The notes under the pieces were generated by a model. The model worked only from the letters and a program-made list of their open reading frames with translations. It was not told the origin of the DNA and ran no database searches. Of a stretch of DNA of 64,000 bases, positions 43,684 through 52,673 are shown piece after piece (position 1 is the stretch's first letter; each line of letters starts with the position of its first letter). The stretch comes from Kribbella sp. ALI-6-A (GTDB lineage Bacteria > Actinomycetota > Actinomycetes > Propionibacteriales > Kribbellaceae), in the NCBI RefSeq assembly GCF_001984195.1, contig NZ_MTQN01000012.1, positions 682,001 to 746,000 of the forward strand, in the 5' to 3' direction. The translations under genes and the position numbers were made by a program.

Positions 43684-44667
43684 GTGTCCATCCTCACCGG
43701 CTCCGACATCCTCGTCACCGGAGGCACCGGCTCCTTCGGCAAGGCGTTCATCCGCTACGCGTTGGACAACCTGGACCCGCGCCGGATCATCATCTTCAGC
43801 CGCGACGAGCTCAAGCAGTGGGAGGTCCGCCAGCTGTTCGGCGACGACCCGCGGCTGCGGTTCTTCATCGGCGACATCCGTGACCGCGCCCGGCTGAACC
43901 GCGCCATGCACAAGGTCGACTACGTCGTGCACGCGGCGGCGCTGAAGCAGGTCGACACCGCGGAGTACAACCCGTGGGAGTTCGTTCAGACCAACGTGGT
44001 CGGCTCGCAGAACGTGATCGAGGCCTCGATCGACTCCGGCGTGAAGAAGGTCGTCGCGCTGTCCACCGACAAGGCCTCCAGCCCGATCAACCTGTACGGC
44101 GCGACCAAGCTGACCGCCGACAAGCTGTTCATCACCGGCAACCACTACGCCGCGGCGTACGAGACCCGGTTCTGCGTGGTCCGCTACGGCAACGTGATGG
44201 GCTCGCGCGGCTCGATCATCCCGAAGTTCCGCGCCCTGCACGAGGCCGGCCAGTCGCTGCCGATCACCGACCTGCGCTGCACCCGGTTCCTGATCACGCT
44301 GCCCGAGGCGGTCCAGTTCGTGGTCGACTCGTTCGAGCAGATGCAGGGCGGCGAGCTGTACGTGCCGCGGATCCCGTCGATGAAGATCACCGACCTGGCC
44401 CAGGCGATCGCGCCGGGCGCCAAGATGCACGACATGGGCCTGCGCCCGGGCGAGAAGCTGCACGAGGAGATGATCAGCCCGGAGGAAGGCCGCCGCGCGC
44501 TGGCGATCGGCGACCGCTACGTGCTGCAGCCGGACCTGGCGACCTGGGGTTACACCCCGCCGGCCAACGGCGTCCCGGTCGCGGACGGCTTCCACTACAC
44601 CTCGGACAACAACGAGGAGTGGTACACGATCGAGGAGATCACCAAGATTCTCGAGAGCGACGTCTGA
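43684..44667 (+). CDS. pseB: UDP-N-acetylglucosamine 4,6-dehydratase (inverting)
   Basis: This 327-residue SDR enzyme starts pseudaminic acid synthesis from UDP-GlcNAc. The Rossmann motif is VTGGTGSFGKAF, followed by IFSRDELKQWE and HAAALKQVDTAEYNPWE, both hallmarks of PseB/FlaA1, and the YGATK motif. GTG at 43684 places the Rossmann motif near residue 8, as in known PseB; a longer frame from 43576 is not supported. GAAGGG lies upstream. pseC follows after 4 bases. Confidence 0.94.
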   Translation: MSILTGSDILVTGGTGSFGKAFIRYALDNLDPRRIIIFSRDELKQWEVRQLFGDDPRLRFFIGDIRDRARLNRAMHKVDYVVHAAALKQVDTAEYNPWEFVQTNVVGSQNVIEASIDSGVKKVVALSTDKASSPINLYGATKLTADKLFITGNHYAAAYETRFCVVRYGNVMGSRGSIIPKFRALHEAGQSLPITDLRCTRFLITLPEAVQFVVDSFEQMQGGELYVPRIPSMKITDLAQAIAPGAKMHDMGLRPGEKLHEEMISPEEGRRALAIGDRYVLQPDLATWGYTPPANGVPVADGFHYTSDNNEEWYTIEEITKILESDV

Positions 44668-44671
44668 GCCG

Positions 44672-45796
44672 ATGCTGCCCTACGGACGCCAGTCGATCAG
44701 CGACTCCGACATCGAGGCGGTCAGCGCGATCCTGCGCGGTGACTGGCTGACCACCGGCCCGGCCGTCACCGCGTTCGAGAACGCCATCGGCGAACTGGCC
44801 GGCGGCCACCGCGCGGTCAGCTGCACCTCCGGCACCGCCGCCCTGCACATGGCGTACGCCGGTCTGGGCGTCGGCCCGGGCGACGAGGTGGTCACCACCC
44901 CGATGACGTTCGTGGCGACCGCCTCCTGCGCGGCGATCCTGGGCGCGAAGGTGGTGTTCGCCGACGTCGAGGAGGACACCGCCCTGCTCGACCCGGCCGC
45001 CGTCGAGGCGGTCGTCACCGACCGCACCAAGGTGATCGCCGCGGTCGACTACGCCGGTCACGCCGCCGACTACGACGCCCTGCAGCCGATCGCGGACCGC
45101 GTCGGCGCGAAGACGCTCGGCGACGCCGCGCACTCGATCGGCGGCACCTACAAGGGCCGCCCGGTCGGCGACCTGGCCGACGTCACCACGCTGTCGTTCT
45201 TCCCGACCAAGAACCTGACCACCGGTGAGGGCGGCGCGGTCGTCGCCAAGGACCCGGCGGTGGCCCAGCGGGTGCACGAGTTCCACCACATCGGCGTGGT
45301 CCGCGACCCCGAGCGGTTCGAGCACACCGATGAAGGCTCCTGGTACTACGAGGTGCACGAGCACGGCCTGAACTACCGGCTGACCGACATCGCCTCCGCA
45401 CTCGGCCTGTCCCAGCTGAAGCGGCTGGACGCGTTCAAGAAGCGCCGGACCGAGATCACCGCGCGCTACAACGAGGCGCTCGCGGGCGTCGACGGACTCC
45501 GGACCCCGACCCAGCGCGACCACGTCGACCCGGCTTGGCACCTGTACCCGGTCCGCATCCTCGGCGGCCGCCGCCGCGAGATCTTCGACGGCCTGCGCAC
45601 GGCCGGCATTCTCGTCCAGGTCAACTACATCCCGGTCCACTGGCAGCCGGTCTTCGCGAACGCCGGTTACCAGCGCGGCATGTGCCCGAACGCGGAACAG
45701 TTCTACCGCGAGGAGATCTCGCTGCCGATGTTCCCCGACCTGACCGACGCGGACGTCGATCGGGTGATCGAGACGCTGACGAAGCTGGTCTCCTAG
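44672..45796 (+). CDS. pseC: UDP-4-amino-4,6-dideoxy-N-acetyl-altrosamine transaminase
   Basis: This 374-residue PLP-dependent DegT-family enzyme acts directly after PseB. It begins LPYGRQSISDSDIEAV, as PseC does, with TSGTAALHMAY for the phosphate region and SFFPTKNLTTGEGGAV holding the Schiff-base Lys. The length is normal. It starts 4 bases after the pseB stop, so the pair is co-translated. Confidence 0.93.
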   Translation: MLPYGRQSISDSDIEAVSAILRGDWLTTGPAVTAFENAIGELAGGHRAVSCTSGTAALHMAYAGLGVGPGDEVVTTPMTFVATASCAAILGAKVVFADVEEDTALLDPAAVEAVVTDRTKVIAAVDYAGHAADYDALQPIADRVGAKTLGDAAHSIGGTYKGRPVGDLADVTTLSFFPTKNLTTGEGGAVVAKDPAVAQRVHEFHHIGVVRDPERFEHTDEGSWYYEVHEHGLNYRLTDIASALGLSQLKRLDAFKKRRTEITARYNEALAGVDGLRTPTQRDHVDPAWHLYPVRILGGRRREIFDGLRTAGILVQVNYIPVHWQPVFANAGYQRGMCPNAEQFYREEISLPMFPDLTDADVDRVIETLTKLVS

Positions 45797-45835
45797 CCCC
45801 ACCTGTGATCACGTTCTTGGTGGAGAATCAGAGAA

Positions 45836-47413
45836 TTGACCACTGTGACATCTGACCAGTCCCCGGAACAGCCTGCTTCGGAGGGCGTCGGCAGTACGCC
45901 GAGCGCCCCCACGCACGACCCCGGCATGACGTCGCTGGCCGACTCGGACAGCCCGGGCCGGGCTCAGACCGACGGCGAGGCACCGGCCCGTTCGGTGATG
46001 ATCGCCGGCGAGATGCTGAACTGGTCCGACCTGCACCCGACCGACGGCCGCCCCGCGGTCTCCGGCCCGGTGCCGGCCGAACTGCTCGCGGCCGTCCTCC
46101 GGCCGACCGACTCCGTGCTCGTCGCCGGTCCGCACGCGCTGGACCTGCTCGAGCAGATCGCCAAGACGGTGGCTTCGGTCGACGTTCTGACCCGTTCGGC
46201 GCCCGACGCCGAGGAGATCGCCGAGGCGCTCGGCGTCCGCGTCTTCTGCGGGTCGCTGGACCACTTCGGCCCCGAGCACGGCGAGGCGTCGTACGACGTG
46301 GTCGTGGCGCTCGACGGGGTGCCGAGACTGGTCGGGCCCGATACTCTGGTGATGCCGTGGGCGGACGGGCTCGCGACGCTGAAATCCCGGCTCGCCCCGG
46401 GAGGACGGCTGCTGCTCGGCGCCGAGAACAGCTTCGGCATCGAACGGCTGGTCCAGCCCGACCCGACGATCACCGTGCCGCGGGACGCCGACTGGCCGGC
46501 GGACGTGCGCGGCGACACCTTGGCGCCCGCCGGGCTGAAGGCGGTGCTGGCCGCGCTGGAGGCTGCCGAGCTGAGCGTGACTCGGACCTACGCGCTCTAC
46601 CCGACGCTGGTCGAGGCTTCGATCGGCCTGAGCCCGGTCGACGGGCCGCTGGCGGCCGCGGTGGTCGCTCGCGTGGTCGCGGCCCGGTTCAGCGGACCGA
46701 CGCTGACCGACCCGTACCGGACGACCCAGGAGGCGCTCGCCGCCGGGCTGGGGAGCGAGCTGGCTCCGGGCTGGTTCTTCGTGATCGGCGCGGACGCTCC
46801 CGCCGTACTGCCTGACGGCGCGGTTCCGGCCGGGCCGGGTGTGTTGCTGGAGGAAGAACTCTTCGCCGCGCTGCGGGTCGACGACCAGGCGGCGATCCGG
46901 CGTACGGTCCCGCTGTACGTCGAGTGGCTGCGGGCCCAGGAGCCGTCGGTCGCGGCCGTCGCTTCGGCCGACAACGTGATCAGCGACGGTACGGCGTACC
47001 GGGTGTTCGGCGACGCGGAAGCCGTCGAGGTCCGCGGTGACGCACTGGTGGTCGCCCACCTCGGGCGCTTCGTCCGGCGGTCGCTGGAAGCGGGCTCACG
47101 GCAACCATGGGCGGTGGGCAGCGGTCCGCGTGAGCTGACCGCGCGACTGGCCTCGACGGCCGGGATCACCGTCACCGACGGGCTCTGGGCAGCGGTTGCC
47201 GAGAACAACGAGATGGTCCGGCCCCAGGGCAGCGCCGAGCAGCTGCAGACGATCGCCCGGCTGGCGCAGGAGCTGGCCGACGCGAGCGCGCAGGCGACCT
47301 GGTTCGAGGGGCAGCTGAAGGGGATCCGGCGGTCCAAGCCGTACCGGGTCGGTCAGGCGGTGCTCAACCCGGCCCGGGTCGTGGTCAAGCGCGTCCGCCG
47401 CGTGGTGCGCTGA
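45836..47413 (+). CDS. Degenerate-Rossmann/coiled-coil glycan protein (paralog 2)
   Basis: This 525-residue protein is a shorter relative of the gene at 29639-31477. It shares VLVAGPHALDLLEQIAKT, YDVVVALDGVPRLVG, an APGGRLLLGAENSFGIERL segment near the methyltransferase-like fourth strand, and a C-terminal helix ending SKPYRVGQAVLNPARVVVKR. SAM-binding residues are not clear. The TTG at 45836 follows GGTGGAG at a workable distance; a GTG 9 bases later is the alternative. It is the third gene of the pseB-pseC operon and shares one base with the next start. Confidence 0.75.
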   Translation: MTTVTSDQSPEQPASEGVGSTPSAPTHDPGMTSLADSDSPGRAQTDGEAPARSVMIAGEMLNWSDLHPTDGRPAVSGPVPAELLAAVLRPTDSVLVAGPHALDLLEQIAKTVASVDVLTRSAPDAEEIAEALGVRVFCGSLDHFGPEHGEASYDVVVALDGVPRLVGPDTLVMPWADGLATLKSRLAPGGRLLLGAENSFGIERLVQPDPTITVPRDADWPADVRGDTLAPAGLKAVLAALEAAELSVTRTYALYPTLVEASIGLSPVDGPLAAAVVARVVAARFSGPTLTDPYRTTQEALAAGLGSELAPGWFFVIGADAPAVLPDGAVPAGPGVLLEEELFAALRVDDQAAIRRTVPLYVEWLRAQEPSVAAVASADNVISDGTAYRVFGDAEAVEVRGDALVVAHLGRFVRRSLEAGSRQPWAVGSGPRELTARLASTAGITVTDGLWAAVAENNEMVRPQGSAEQLQTIARLAQELADASAQATWFEGQLKGIRRSKPYRVGQAVLNPARVVVKRVRRVVR

Positions 47414-48279
47414 TGCATCACGCCAACCACTTCTACGGCCACGCGCACATCATGGCCCGGTACGCCGGGCTGCCGGCCGGTGATCCGCCGACCATCTGGG
47501 GCTACCTGCAGCACGGCTGGAACATCCTGGACGGCTTCGCGTACAACACCGCGTTCGTGCCCGGGATGCCGAAGTTCGTCTGGTCCGACACGGTCCGCCG
47601 GCGCGGCTGGTCGATGGGCCTGCGCGACTACGCCGTGATCGGCGCGGCCTGGCTCTACCTGCTCGAGCTGCACCCCGAGCTGGCCGCCCCCGCACCGGAC
47701 GCGGCCGGCACGATCTTCTACCCGTTCCACGGCTGGGAAGGCCAGAACGTGCTCGGCGACCACGCCGAGATCGTTGCCTCGATCAACGAACACGAAACCG
47801 GGCCGGTGACGGTCTGCCTGTACTGGAACGAGTTCGGCAACGAGGCGATCCGGCAGGTCTACACCGACGCCGGCTTCCGGGTGATCACCCACGGATACCG
47901 CGGCCTGCACTGGCAGAAGACCGACGCCGACTTCCTGCTCAAGCAGCTCAAGGAGCTGCGCAAGCACCGCCGCGTCGCCTCCAACCGGCTCAGCTCCGCG
48001 GTGCTCTACGGTGCGTCGATCGGCCTGCAACCGGGCGTGTACGGCGACCCGATGCTGCTGGAGAACGAGCATCCGTCCTTCGGTGGCCAGGCCCGGATCC
48101 GGCGGCTGTGGCCGGAGCTGAACCAGCCGTACGTGCCGCTCGACGTGGCCCGCGCGTTCACCGACGCCGAACTCGGCGTCGAGCACCTGGCCGGACCGGC
48201 CGAGATCCGTGACCTGTTCCGCTGGAACCACGACCCGGCGACCCTGGTCGACCCGAGAACTGCGAAGGTGTTGTCATGA
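47413..48279 (+). CDS. HHxNHxYG-type protein, candidate glycosyltransferase (paralog 2)
   Basis: This 288-residue soluble protein has MHHANHFYGHAHIMARYAG, LQHGWNILDG, FHGWEGQ, KHRRVASNRLSSAVLYG and YGDPM, in the same order as its paralog at 31470-32300. It lies between the Rossmann/coiled-coil protein and the CMP-sugar synthetase (4-base overlap), so it may use CMP-pseudaminic acid. No family is recognised and the role is inference. Confidence 0.75.
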   Translation: MHHANHFYGHAHIMARYAGLPAGDPPTIWGYLQHGWNILDGFAYNTAFVPGMPKFVWSDTVRRRGWSMGLRDYAVIGAAWLYLLELHPELAAPAPDAAGTIFYPFHGWEGQNVLGDHAEIVASINEHETGPVTVCLYWNEFGNEAIRQVYTDAGFRVITHGYRGLHWQKTDADFLLKQLKELRKHRRVASNRLSSAVLYGASIGLQPGVYGDPMLLENEHPSFGGQARIRRLWPELNQPYVPLDVARAFTDAELGVEHLAGPAEIRDLFRWNHDPATLVDPRTAKVLS

Positions 48280-49007
48280 AGATCGGGATCATCACCCAGG
48301 CCCGCGCCACCAGCACCCGGCTGCCGGCCAAGGTGCTGCTGACCGCCGGTGGCCGCACGTTCCTGCAGCACCACCTGGACCGGCTGGCGGCGACCGGCCT
48401 GCCGGTGATCGTGGCCACCACCACGAACACCGACGACGAGCCGATCGTCGAGCAGACCACCGCGGCCGGGTTCCCGGTCTTCCGGGGCAGCGAGCTCGAC
48501 GTGCTGTCCCGGTTCGCCGGCGCGATTCGCGAGCACGAGCTGGACGGCGTCGTCCGGGTCACCTCGGACTGCCCGCTGATCGACCCGGCGGTGGTCACCG
48601 AGGGTGTCAACCGCTTCCGCACCGAGGCCGCCGAGAACCTCTACGTCTCGAACTGCCTGGAGCGGACCTACCCGCGCGGCATGGACTACGAGGTGTTCTC
48701 CGCCGAGCGGCTGCTGCGCGCCGACGCCGAGGCGACCGTCCCGGCCGACCGGGAGCACGTCACGTCGTACCTGCACCAGAACCGGACCGGCGACATGCGG
48801 CTGGTGAACCTGCCCTGGGAGGGCGGCGACGCCTCGCAGTACCGGCTCACGCTGGACACTCCGGACGACCGGCGGCTGCTCACCACGCTGATCGAGGACT
48901 TCGGCGCGGCGGAGCTGAACTGCGCGGATCTGGTCGCGATCATGGGCAAGCACCCCGAACTGCACGCGCTGAACGAGCACATCGAGCAGAAGAAGCTCGG
49001 CGAGTAG
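48276..49007 (+). CDS. pseF: CMP-sugar synthetase, SpsF/PseF type
   Basis: This 243-residue cytidylyltransferase has the nucleotide-binding start ITQARATSTRLPAKVL, the acidic site TSDCPLIDPAVV and the later YRLTLDTPDD. Proteins of this branch activate pseudaminic or related nonulosonic acids with CTP. It is the last gene of the pseB-pseC operon, which strengthens that reading. The family also contains spore-coat SpsF and other sugar cytidylyltransferases. Confidence 0.82.
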   Translation: MKIGIITQARATSTRLPAKVLLTAGGRTFLQHHLDRLAATGLPVIVATTTNTDDEPIVEQTTAAGFPVFRGSELDVLSRFAGAIREHELDGVVRVTSDCPLIDPAVVTEGVNRFRTEAAENLYVSNCLERTYPRGMDYEVFSAERLLRADAEATVPADREHVTSYLHQNRTGDMRLVNLPWEGGDASQYRLTLDTPDDRRLLTTLIEDFGAAELNCADLVAIMGKHPELHALNEHIEQKKLGE

Positions 49008-49100
49008 GCCCTGCGCGCCGGGCGGCGGGCGGGGATTGGCGGACACGCACTACCGCGCGCCCTGACATCGCCGGGCGCGCCTACGGCATGATTTACGGTG

Positions 49101-49913
49101 ATGACCACCGACGATCCAGGACCTGAGCGCGCCCGCTCCTTCGGCGCCGTCGCGGCCGCGTACGACGCGGGCCGTCCGACGTTCCCCGTCGAGGCGCTGG
49201 CGTGGGTGCTCGGCCAGGCATCGGTGCAGGGCCGTCGGCAGGTGCTGGACCTGGGCGCCGGGACCGGCAAACTGTCCGCCGTGGTGGCCGCGCTCGGTCA
49301 CGACGTGGTCGCGGTCGACCCGTCGGAAGAGATGCTCACGGTCTGCCGCAAGATCCCCGGCGTGGACACGATGGTCGGCGCGGCCGAGTCGATTCCGCTC
49401 GCGCACGGCTCGGTCGACGCCGTGATCGTCGGGCAGGCCTTCCACTGGTTCGACCACGCCCGGGCCCTGCCGGAGATCGCCCGCGTCCTGCGGCCGCACG
49501 GCGTAGTGGGGCTGCTGTGGAACCACTACGACACCGTGGTGCCGTGGGTCCGGCGGCTGCACCGGGCCATCCTGGGCGAGGACTTCCTGGCCGGCGCCGA
49601 CCAGTTCGACCCGATGCCGATCCTGCTGCAGTCCGACCTGTTCGGCCCGGTGGAGACCGGCCGGTTCCGGCACTGGCACGACCTGGACCGCGGCGGCCTG
49701 CGGCAGCTCGCGCTCTCGCACTCCCGCGTCTCGGTGCTGACCGAGTCCCGCCGCGAGTCGGTGCTCGAGCAGATCGACGCGATCTACGACGGCACCGCCC
49801 GGCCACCGGAGCCGCTGCGGATGCCGTACTTCACCAACTGCTACCGCACCTGGCCCAGCGACCTGGCCAACTACCAGCGCACCCTCGACGCGCCGGTCGC
49901 GCCACCGCTCTGA
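49101..49913 (+). CDS. Class I SAM-dependent methyltransferase
   Basis: This 270-residue enzyme has motif I as VLDLGAGTGKLSAV, AVDPSEEML for strand 2 and the AESIPLAHGSVDAVIVGQAFHWFD segment typical of the UbiE/TehB-like group. A GTG 3 bases earlier is also possible. It stands alone after the pse operon. The substrate is unknown. Confidence 0.88.
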   Translation: MTTDDPGPERARSFGAVAAAYDAGRPTFPVEALAWVLGQASVQGRRQVLDLGAGTGKLSAVVAALGHDVVAVDPSEEMLTVCRKIPGVDTMVGAAESIPLAHGSVDAVIVGQAFHWFDHARALPEIARVLRPHGVVGLLWNHYDTVVPWVRRLHRAILGEDFLAGADQFDPMPILLQSDLFGPVETGRFRHWHDLDRGGLRQLALSHSRVSVLTESRRESVLEQIDAIYDGTARPPEPLRMPYFTNCYRTWPSDLANYQRTLDAPVAPPL

Positions 49914-50001
49914 GCCCTCGGCAACTTTTTGGTCGCGGTGGGTCACAAACGCCGCTGTGAGGGCTACCGTGCATCTGTTCGTTCCCGACTGAGGGGTGCA
50001 G

Positions 50002-50343
50002 ATGGAAGACGACGCAGTGCGTGAGCGGGACGCCCGCGCCTACGAAGTGGTGCACGAGGCGGCCGACTTCACCGAGCTGAAACGCCGCTACAAGAACTTC
50101 GTGGTGCCCTGGACGGTCACCTTCATGGTCTGGTACCTGGCCTACGTGGCCTGCAACAACTGGGCCCGCGACTTCATGAGTACGCAGGTGTTCGGCCACA
50201 TCAACGTGGCGCTGATCTTCGGGCTGCTGCAGTTCGTCTCCACGTTCGTGATCGCGTTCGTGTACGGGCGGTTCGCGAACCGCAAGCTCGATCCGCTGGC
50301 CGCCGGGCTGAACGCGAAGTACAAGAGGGAGCGTCGTCGGTGA
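50002..50343 (+). CDS. DUF485 (YjcH-like) membrane protein
   Basis: This 113-residue protein has two hydrophobic helices (VTFMVWYLAYVACNN and LIFGLLQFVSTFVIAFVYGRF) with an acidic N-terminus, matching YjcH. In many bacteria it is co-transcribed with the acetate permease ActP. Here it overlaps actP by 4 bases. ATG at 50002 follows GAGGGG; a GTG two codons earlier is less likely. Confidence 0.92.
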   Translation: MEDDAVRERDARAYEVVHEAADFTELKRRYKNFVVPWTVTFMVWYLAYVACNNWARDFMSTQVFGHINVALIFGLLQFVSTFVIAFVYGRFANRKLDPLAAGLNAKYKRERRR

Positions 50344-51980
50344 ACACTCTGCTCATCCCCCTGGCCGACGCCGAGCCCGGCAACCAGGCACTGACCATCT
50401 CGCTGTTCACCGCCGTGGTCGCGGTGACGCTCTACATCACCTGGTGGGCCTCGCGGCAGAACAAGACCACCGCCGACTACTACGCCGGCGGCCGCTCCTT
50501 CAGCGGCGCCCAGAACGGGCTGGCCGTGGCCGGCGACTACATGTCGGCGGCGTCCTTCCTGGGCATCTCCGGCCAGATCGCGCTCTACGGGTACGACGGC
50601 TTCCTGTACTCGATCGGCTTCCTGGTCGCCTGGCTGGTCGCGCTGCTGCTGGTCGCCGAACTGCTGCGCAACTCCGGCCGGTTCACGATGGCCGACCAGC
50701 TCGCGTTCCGGATGAAGCAGCGGCCGGTCCGGACCGCCGCGGCGTCCTCGACGATCGTCGTCTCGATCTTCTACCTGCTGGCCCAGATGGTCGGCGCGGG
50801 GTCGCTGGTCGGGCTGCTGCTCGGCGTGACGAGCGAGGGCCTGAAGGCCGGCGTGATCGTGCTGGTCGGCGCGCTGATGATCGTCTACGTGACGATCGGC
50901 GGCATGAAGGGCACCACCTGGGTGCAGATCGTCAAGGCCGTGCTGCTGATGACCGGCACGCTGCTGATCACGTTCCTGGTGCTGCTGAAGTTCGACTTCA
51001 ACCTGTCCAAGCTGCTCGGCGCCGCCGCGGACAACTCGGGCAAGGGCGAGGCGTTCCTGCAGCCCGGCCTGCTCTACGGCAAGGACCTGATCGGCCAGAT
51101 CGACTTCCTGTCCCTCGGCCTGGCCCTCGTGCTCGGTACGGCGGGTCTGCCGCACATCCTGATCCGCTTCTACACCGTGCCGGACTCCCGGTCCGCGCGG
51201 CGTTCGGTGCAGTGGGCGATCGGCCTGATCGGCTCGTTCTACCTGATGACGCTGGCACTGGGCTTCGGGGCCGCGGCCCTGCTCGACACCGGCAAGGACA
51301 GCGCAGTCGCCGCCTCGAAGGGCAACACCGCCTCGGTCCTGCTGGCCGAGATGGTCGGTGGTGGGCCCGGCTCGGTCGGCGGCGCGATCCTGCTCGCGCT
51401 GATCGCGGCCGTCGCGTTCGCCACCATCCTGGCGGTGGTCGCCGGACTCACGCTGACCTCGGCCTCGTCGTTCGCGCACGACCTGTACGTGAACGTGATC
51501 GCCAAGGGCAAGGTGACCGAGAAGAACGAGATCCGGGTGGCCCGGTTCGCCGCGATCGGCATCGGCGCGGTCGCGATCGGGCTGGCGATCCCGGCACAGA
51601 AGCTGAACATCGCGTTCCTGGTCGCGCTGGCCTTCGCCGTCGCCGCCTCGGCGAACCTGCCGGCACTGCTGTTCAACCTGTTCTGGAAGCGGTTCAACAC
51701 CTCCGGCGCGACCTGGAGCATCTACGGCGGCCTGGTCTCGGCCGTCGTGCTGGTGATCTTCTCGCCGGTCGTGTCGGGCTCACCGACCTCGATGATCACC
51801 GGCGCGGACTTCTCCTGGTTCCCGCTGTCCAACCCGGGCATCGTCTCGATCCCGCTCGGCTTCCTGCTCGGCGTGATCGGCACCCTGGTCGGCAAGGACC
51901 GCTCGAGCGAACTGCGCTACAACGAGCTGTCCGTGCGCGCCCTCACCGGCGCGGGCGCGGAGGGCGCCGGCAAGCACTGA
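50340..51980 (+). CDS. actP: Cation/acetate symporter
   Basis: This 546-residue protein of the sodium:solute symporter family has about 13 hydrophobic helices. Family features are ADYYAGGRSFSGAQNGLAVA, DYMSAASFLG, and the helix with GTAGLPHILIRFYTV. Together with the DUF485 gene it forms the usual acetate uptake pair, and an acetyl-CoA synthetase gene 10 kb away completes acetate use. The gene starts at a GTG within the DUF485 stop and ends 3 bases before the convergent HxlR gene. Confidence 0.92.
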   Translation: MNTLLIPLADAEPGNQALTISLFTAVVAVTLYITWWASRQNKTTADYYAGGRSFSGAQNGLAVAGDYMSAASFLGISGQIALYGYDGFLYSIGFLVAWLVALLLVAELLRNSGRFTMADQLAFRMKQRPVRTAAASSTIVVSIFYLLAQMVGAGSLVGLLLGVTSEGLKAGVIVLVGALMIVYVTIGGMKGTTWVQIVKAVLLMTGTLLITFLVLLKFDFNLSKLLGAAADNSGKGEAFLQPGLLYGKDLIGQIDFLSLGLALVLGTAGLPHILIRFYTVPDSRSARRSVQWAIGLIGSFYLMTLALGFGAAALLDTGKDSAVAASKGNTASVLLAEMVGGGPGSVGGAILLALIAAVAFATILAVVAGLTLTSASSFAHDLYVNVIAKGKVTEKNEIRVARFAAIGIGAVAIGLAIPAQKLNIAFLVALAFAVAASANLPALLFNLFWKRFNTSGATWSIYGGLVSAVVLVIFSPVVSGSPTSMITGADFSWFPLSNPGIVSIPLGFLLGVIGTLVGKDRSSELRYNELSVRALTGAGAEGAGKH

Positions 51981-51983
51981 CCG

Positions 51984-52622
51984 TCAGATCCGGAAGAGCT
52001 GACTGAAGCGGGTCAGCTCGGTTTTCGGCCCGTTGATCCCCACCAGGCCGTCCGCCAGCGCTTCGGCGGGCGTGACCGTGCCGTCGAGCAGCGGGGTCAA
52101 CGGGCCGAACGCCTCGATCACCAGCGTCGGCTGGTCCGCCGCGCCCGGGTGCACGGCCAGGTCGTCCCGGTCGACGATCGCGTGCACCACCACCTCGCCG
52201 AACCGCACCTCGTACGTCGCTTTCGCCCTGCTCGCCGCCGGCTGGAACGTCGACCGCAACGCCATCACCAGGATGTCGGCGTCGGCGATCTCCCCCGGCC
52301 GCAGCTCCCCGAGCGAACGGGCCCCCCAGCGGCCCAGCTCCAGCACGACCGCGTCCAGCGCCTCGCCGTACGGCGTGAGTTCGTAGACGATCGCCCGGGA
52401 CGGGCTCGGCTCGATCCGGCGGCTGACGATGCCGGACGCCTCGAGCTCCTTCAGCCGGGTCGCCAGCACGTTGGTCGGGATCTTCGGCAACCCCTTCTTG
52501 AGATCGGTGTAGCGCTTGGGGCCGACCAGCAGGTTGCGGATCACCAGCAGGGCCCAGCGCTCGCCGACCAGCTCGAGCGCGCGGGCCACCCCGCAGTACT
52601 GCCCGTACGTCTTTGCCGTCAT
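51984..52622 (-). CDS. HxlR-family regulator with C-terminal SCP2-like extension
   Basis: This 212-residue protein has an N-terminal winged helix (residues 5-100) with YCGVARALELVGERWALLVIR and RYTDLKKGLPKIPTNVLATRLKEL. About 100 further residues resemble an SCP2 sterol-carrier fold (FGEVVVHAIVDRDDLAVHPG), a known extension in actinobacterial HxlR proteins. It probably controls the divergent flavin-binding gene. ATG at 52622 stands 6 bases after TAGAGT on the minus strand. Confidence 0.9.
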   Translation of the reverse strand: MTAKTYGQYCGVARALELVGERWALLVIRNLLVGPKRYTDLKKGLPKIPTNVLATRLKELEASGIVSRRIEPSPSRAIVYELTPYGEALDAVVLELGRWGARSLGELRPGEIADADILVMALRSTFQPAASRAKATYEVRFGEVVVHAIVDRDDLAVHPGAADQPTLVIEAFGPLTPLLDGTVTPAEALADGLVGINGPKTELTRFSQLFRI

Positions 52623-52628
52623 GCGGCC

Positions 52629-52634
52629 ACTCTA
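52629..52634 (-). promoter_or_regulatory. -10 box, leaderless start of the HxlR gene
   Basis: TAGAGT on the minus strand (52634-52629) lies exactly 6 bases before the ATG at 52622, with no ribosome site between. Confidence 0.5.
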
Positions 52635-52635
52635 C

Positions 52636-52673
52636 TTGACAGACTTTGCTTGTTTTTATGAAGCTTGCTTCAT
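52636..52673 (+). promoter_or_regulatory. Promoter and palindrome before the PPOX-like gene
   Basis: A consensus -35 box TTGACA (52636-52641) is followed by an AT-richer stretch and the palindrome ATGAAGC-TT-GCTTCAT (52658-52673), which runs into the ATG at 52672. TATGAA at 52657-52662 may be the -10 box (15-bp spacer). The palindrome is a likely HxlR operator. Confidence 0.5.

Noticed and set aside
24928..49007. Legionaminic acid pathway instead of pseudaminic acid
   Set aside because: The dehydratase, hydrolase and synthase look like PseB, PseG and PseI, and no LegB/GDP-sugar enzymes are present. A final decision needs phylogeny.
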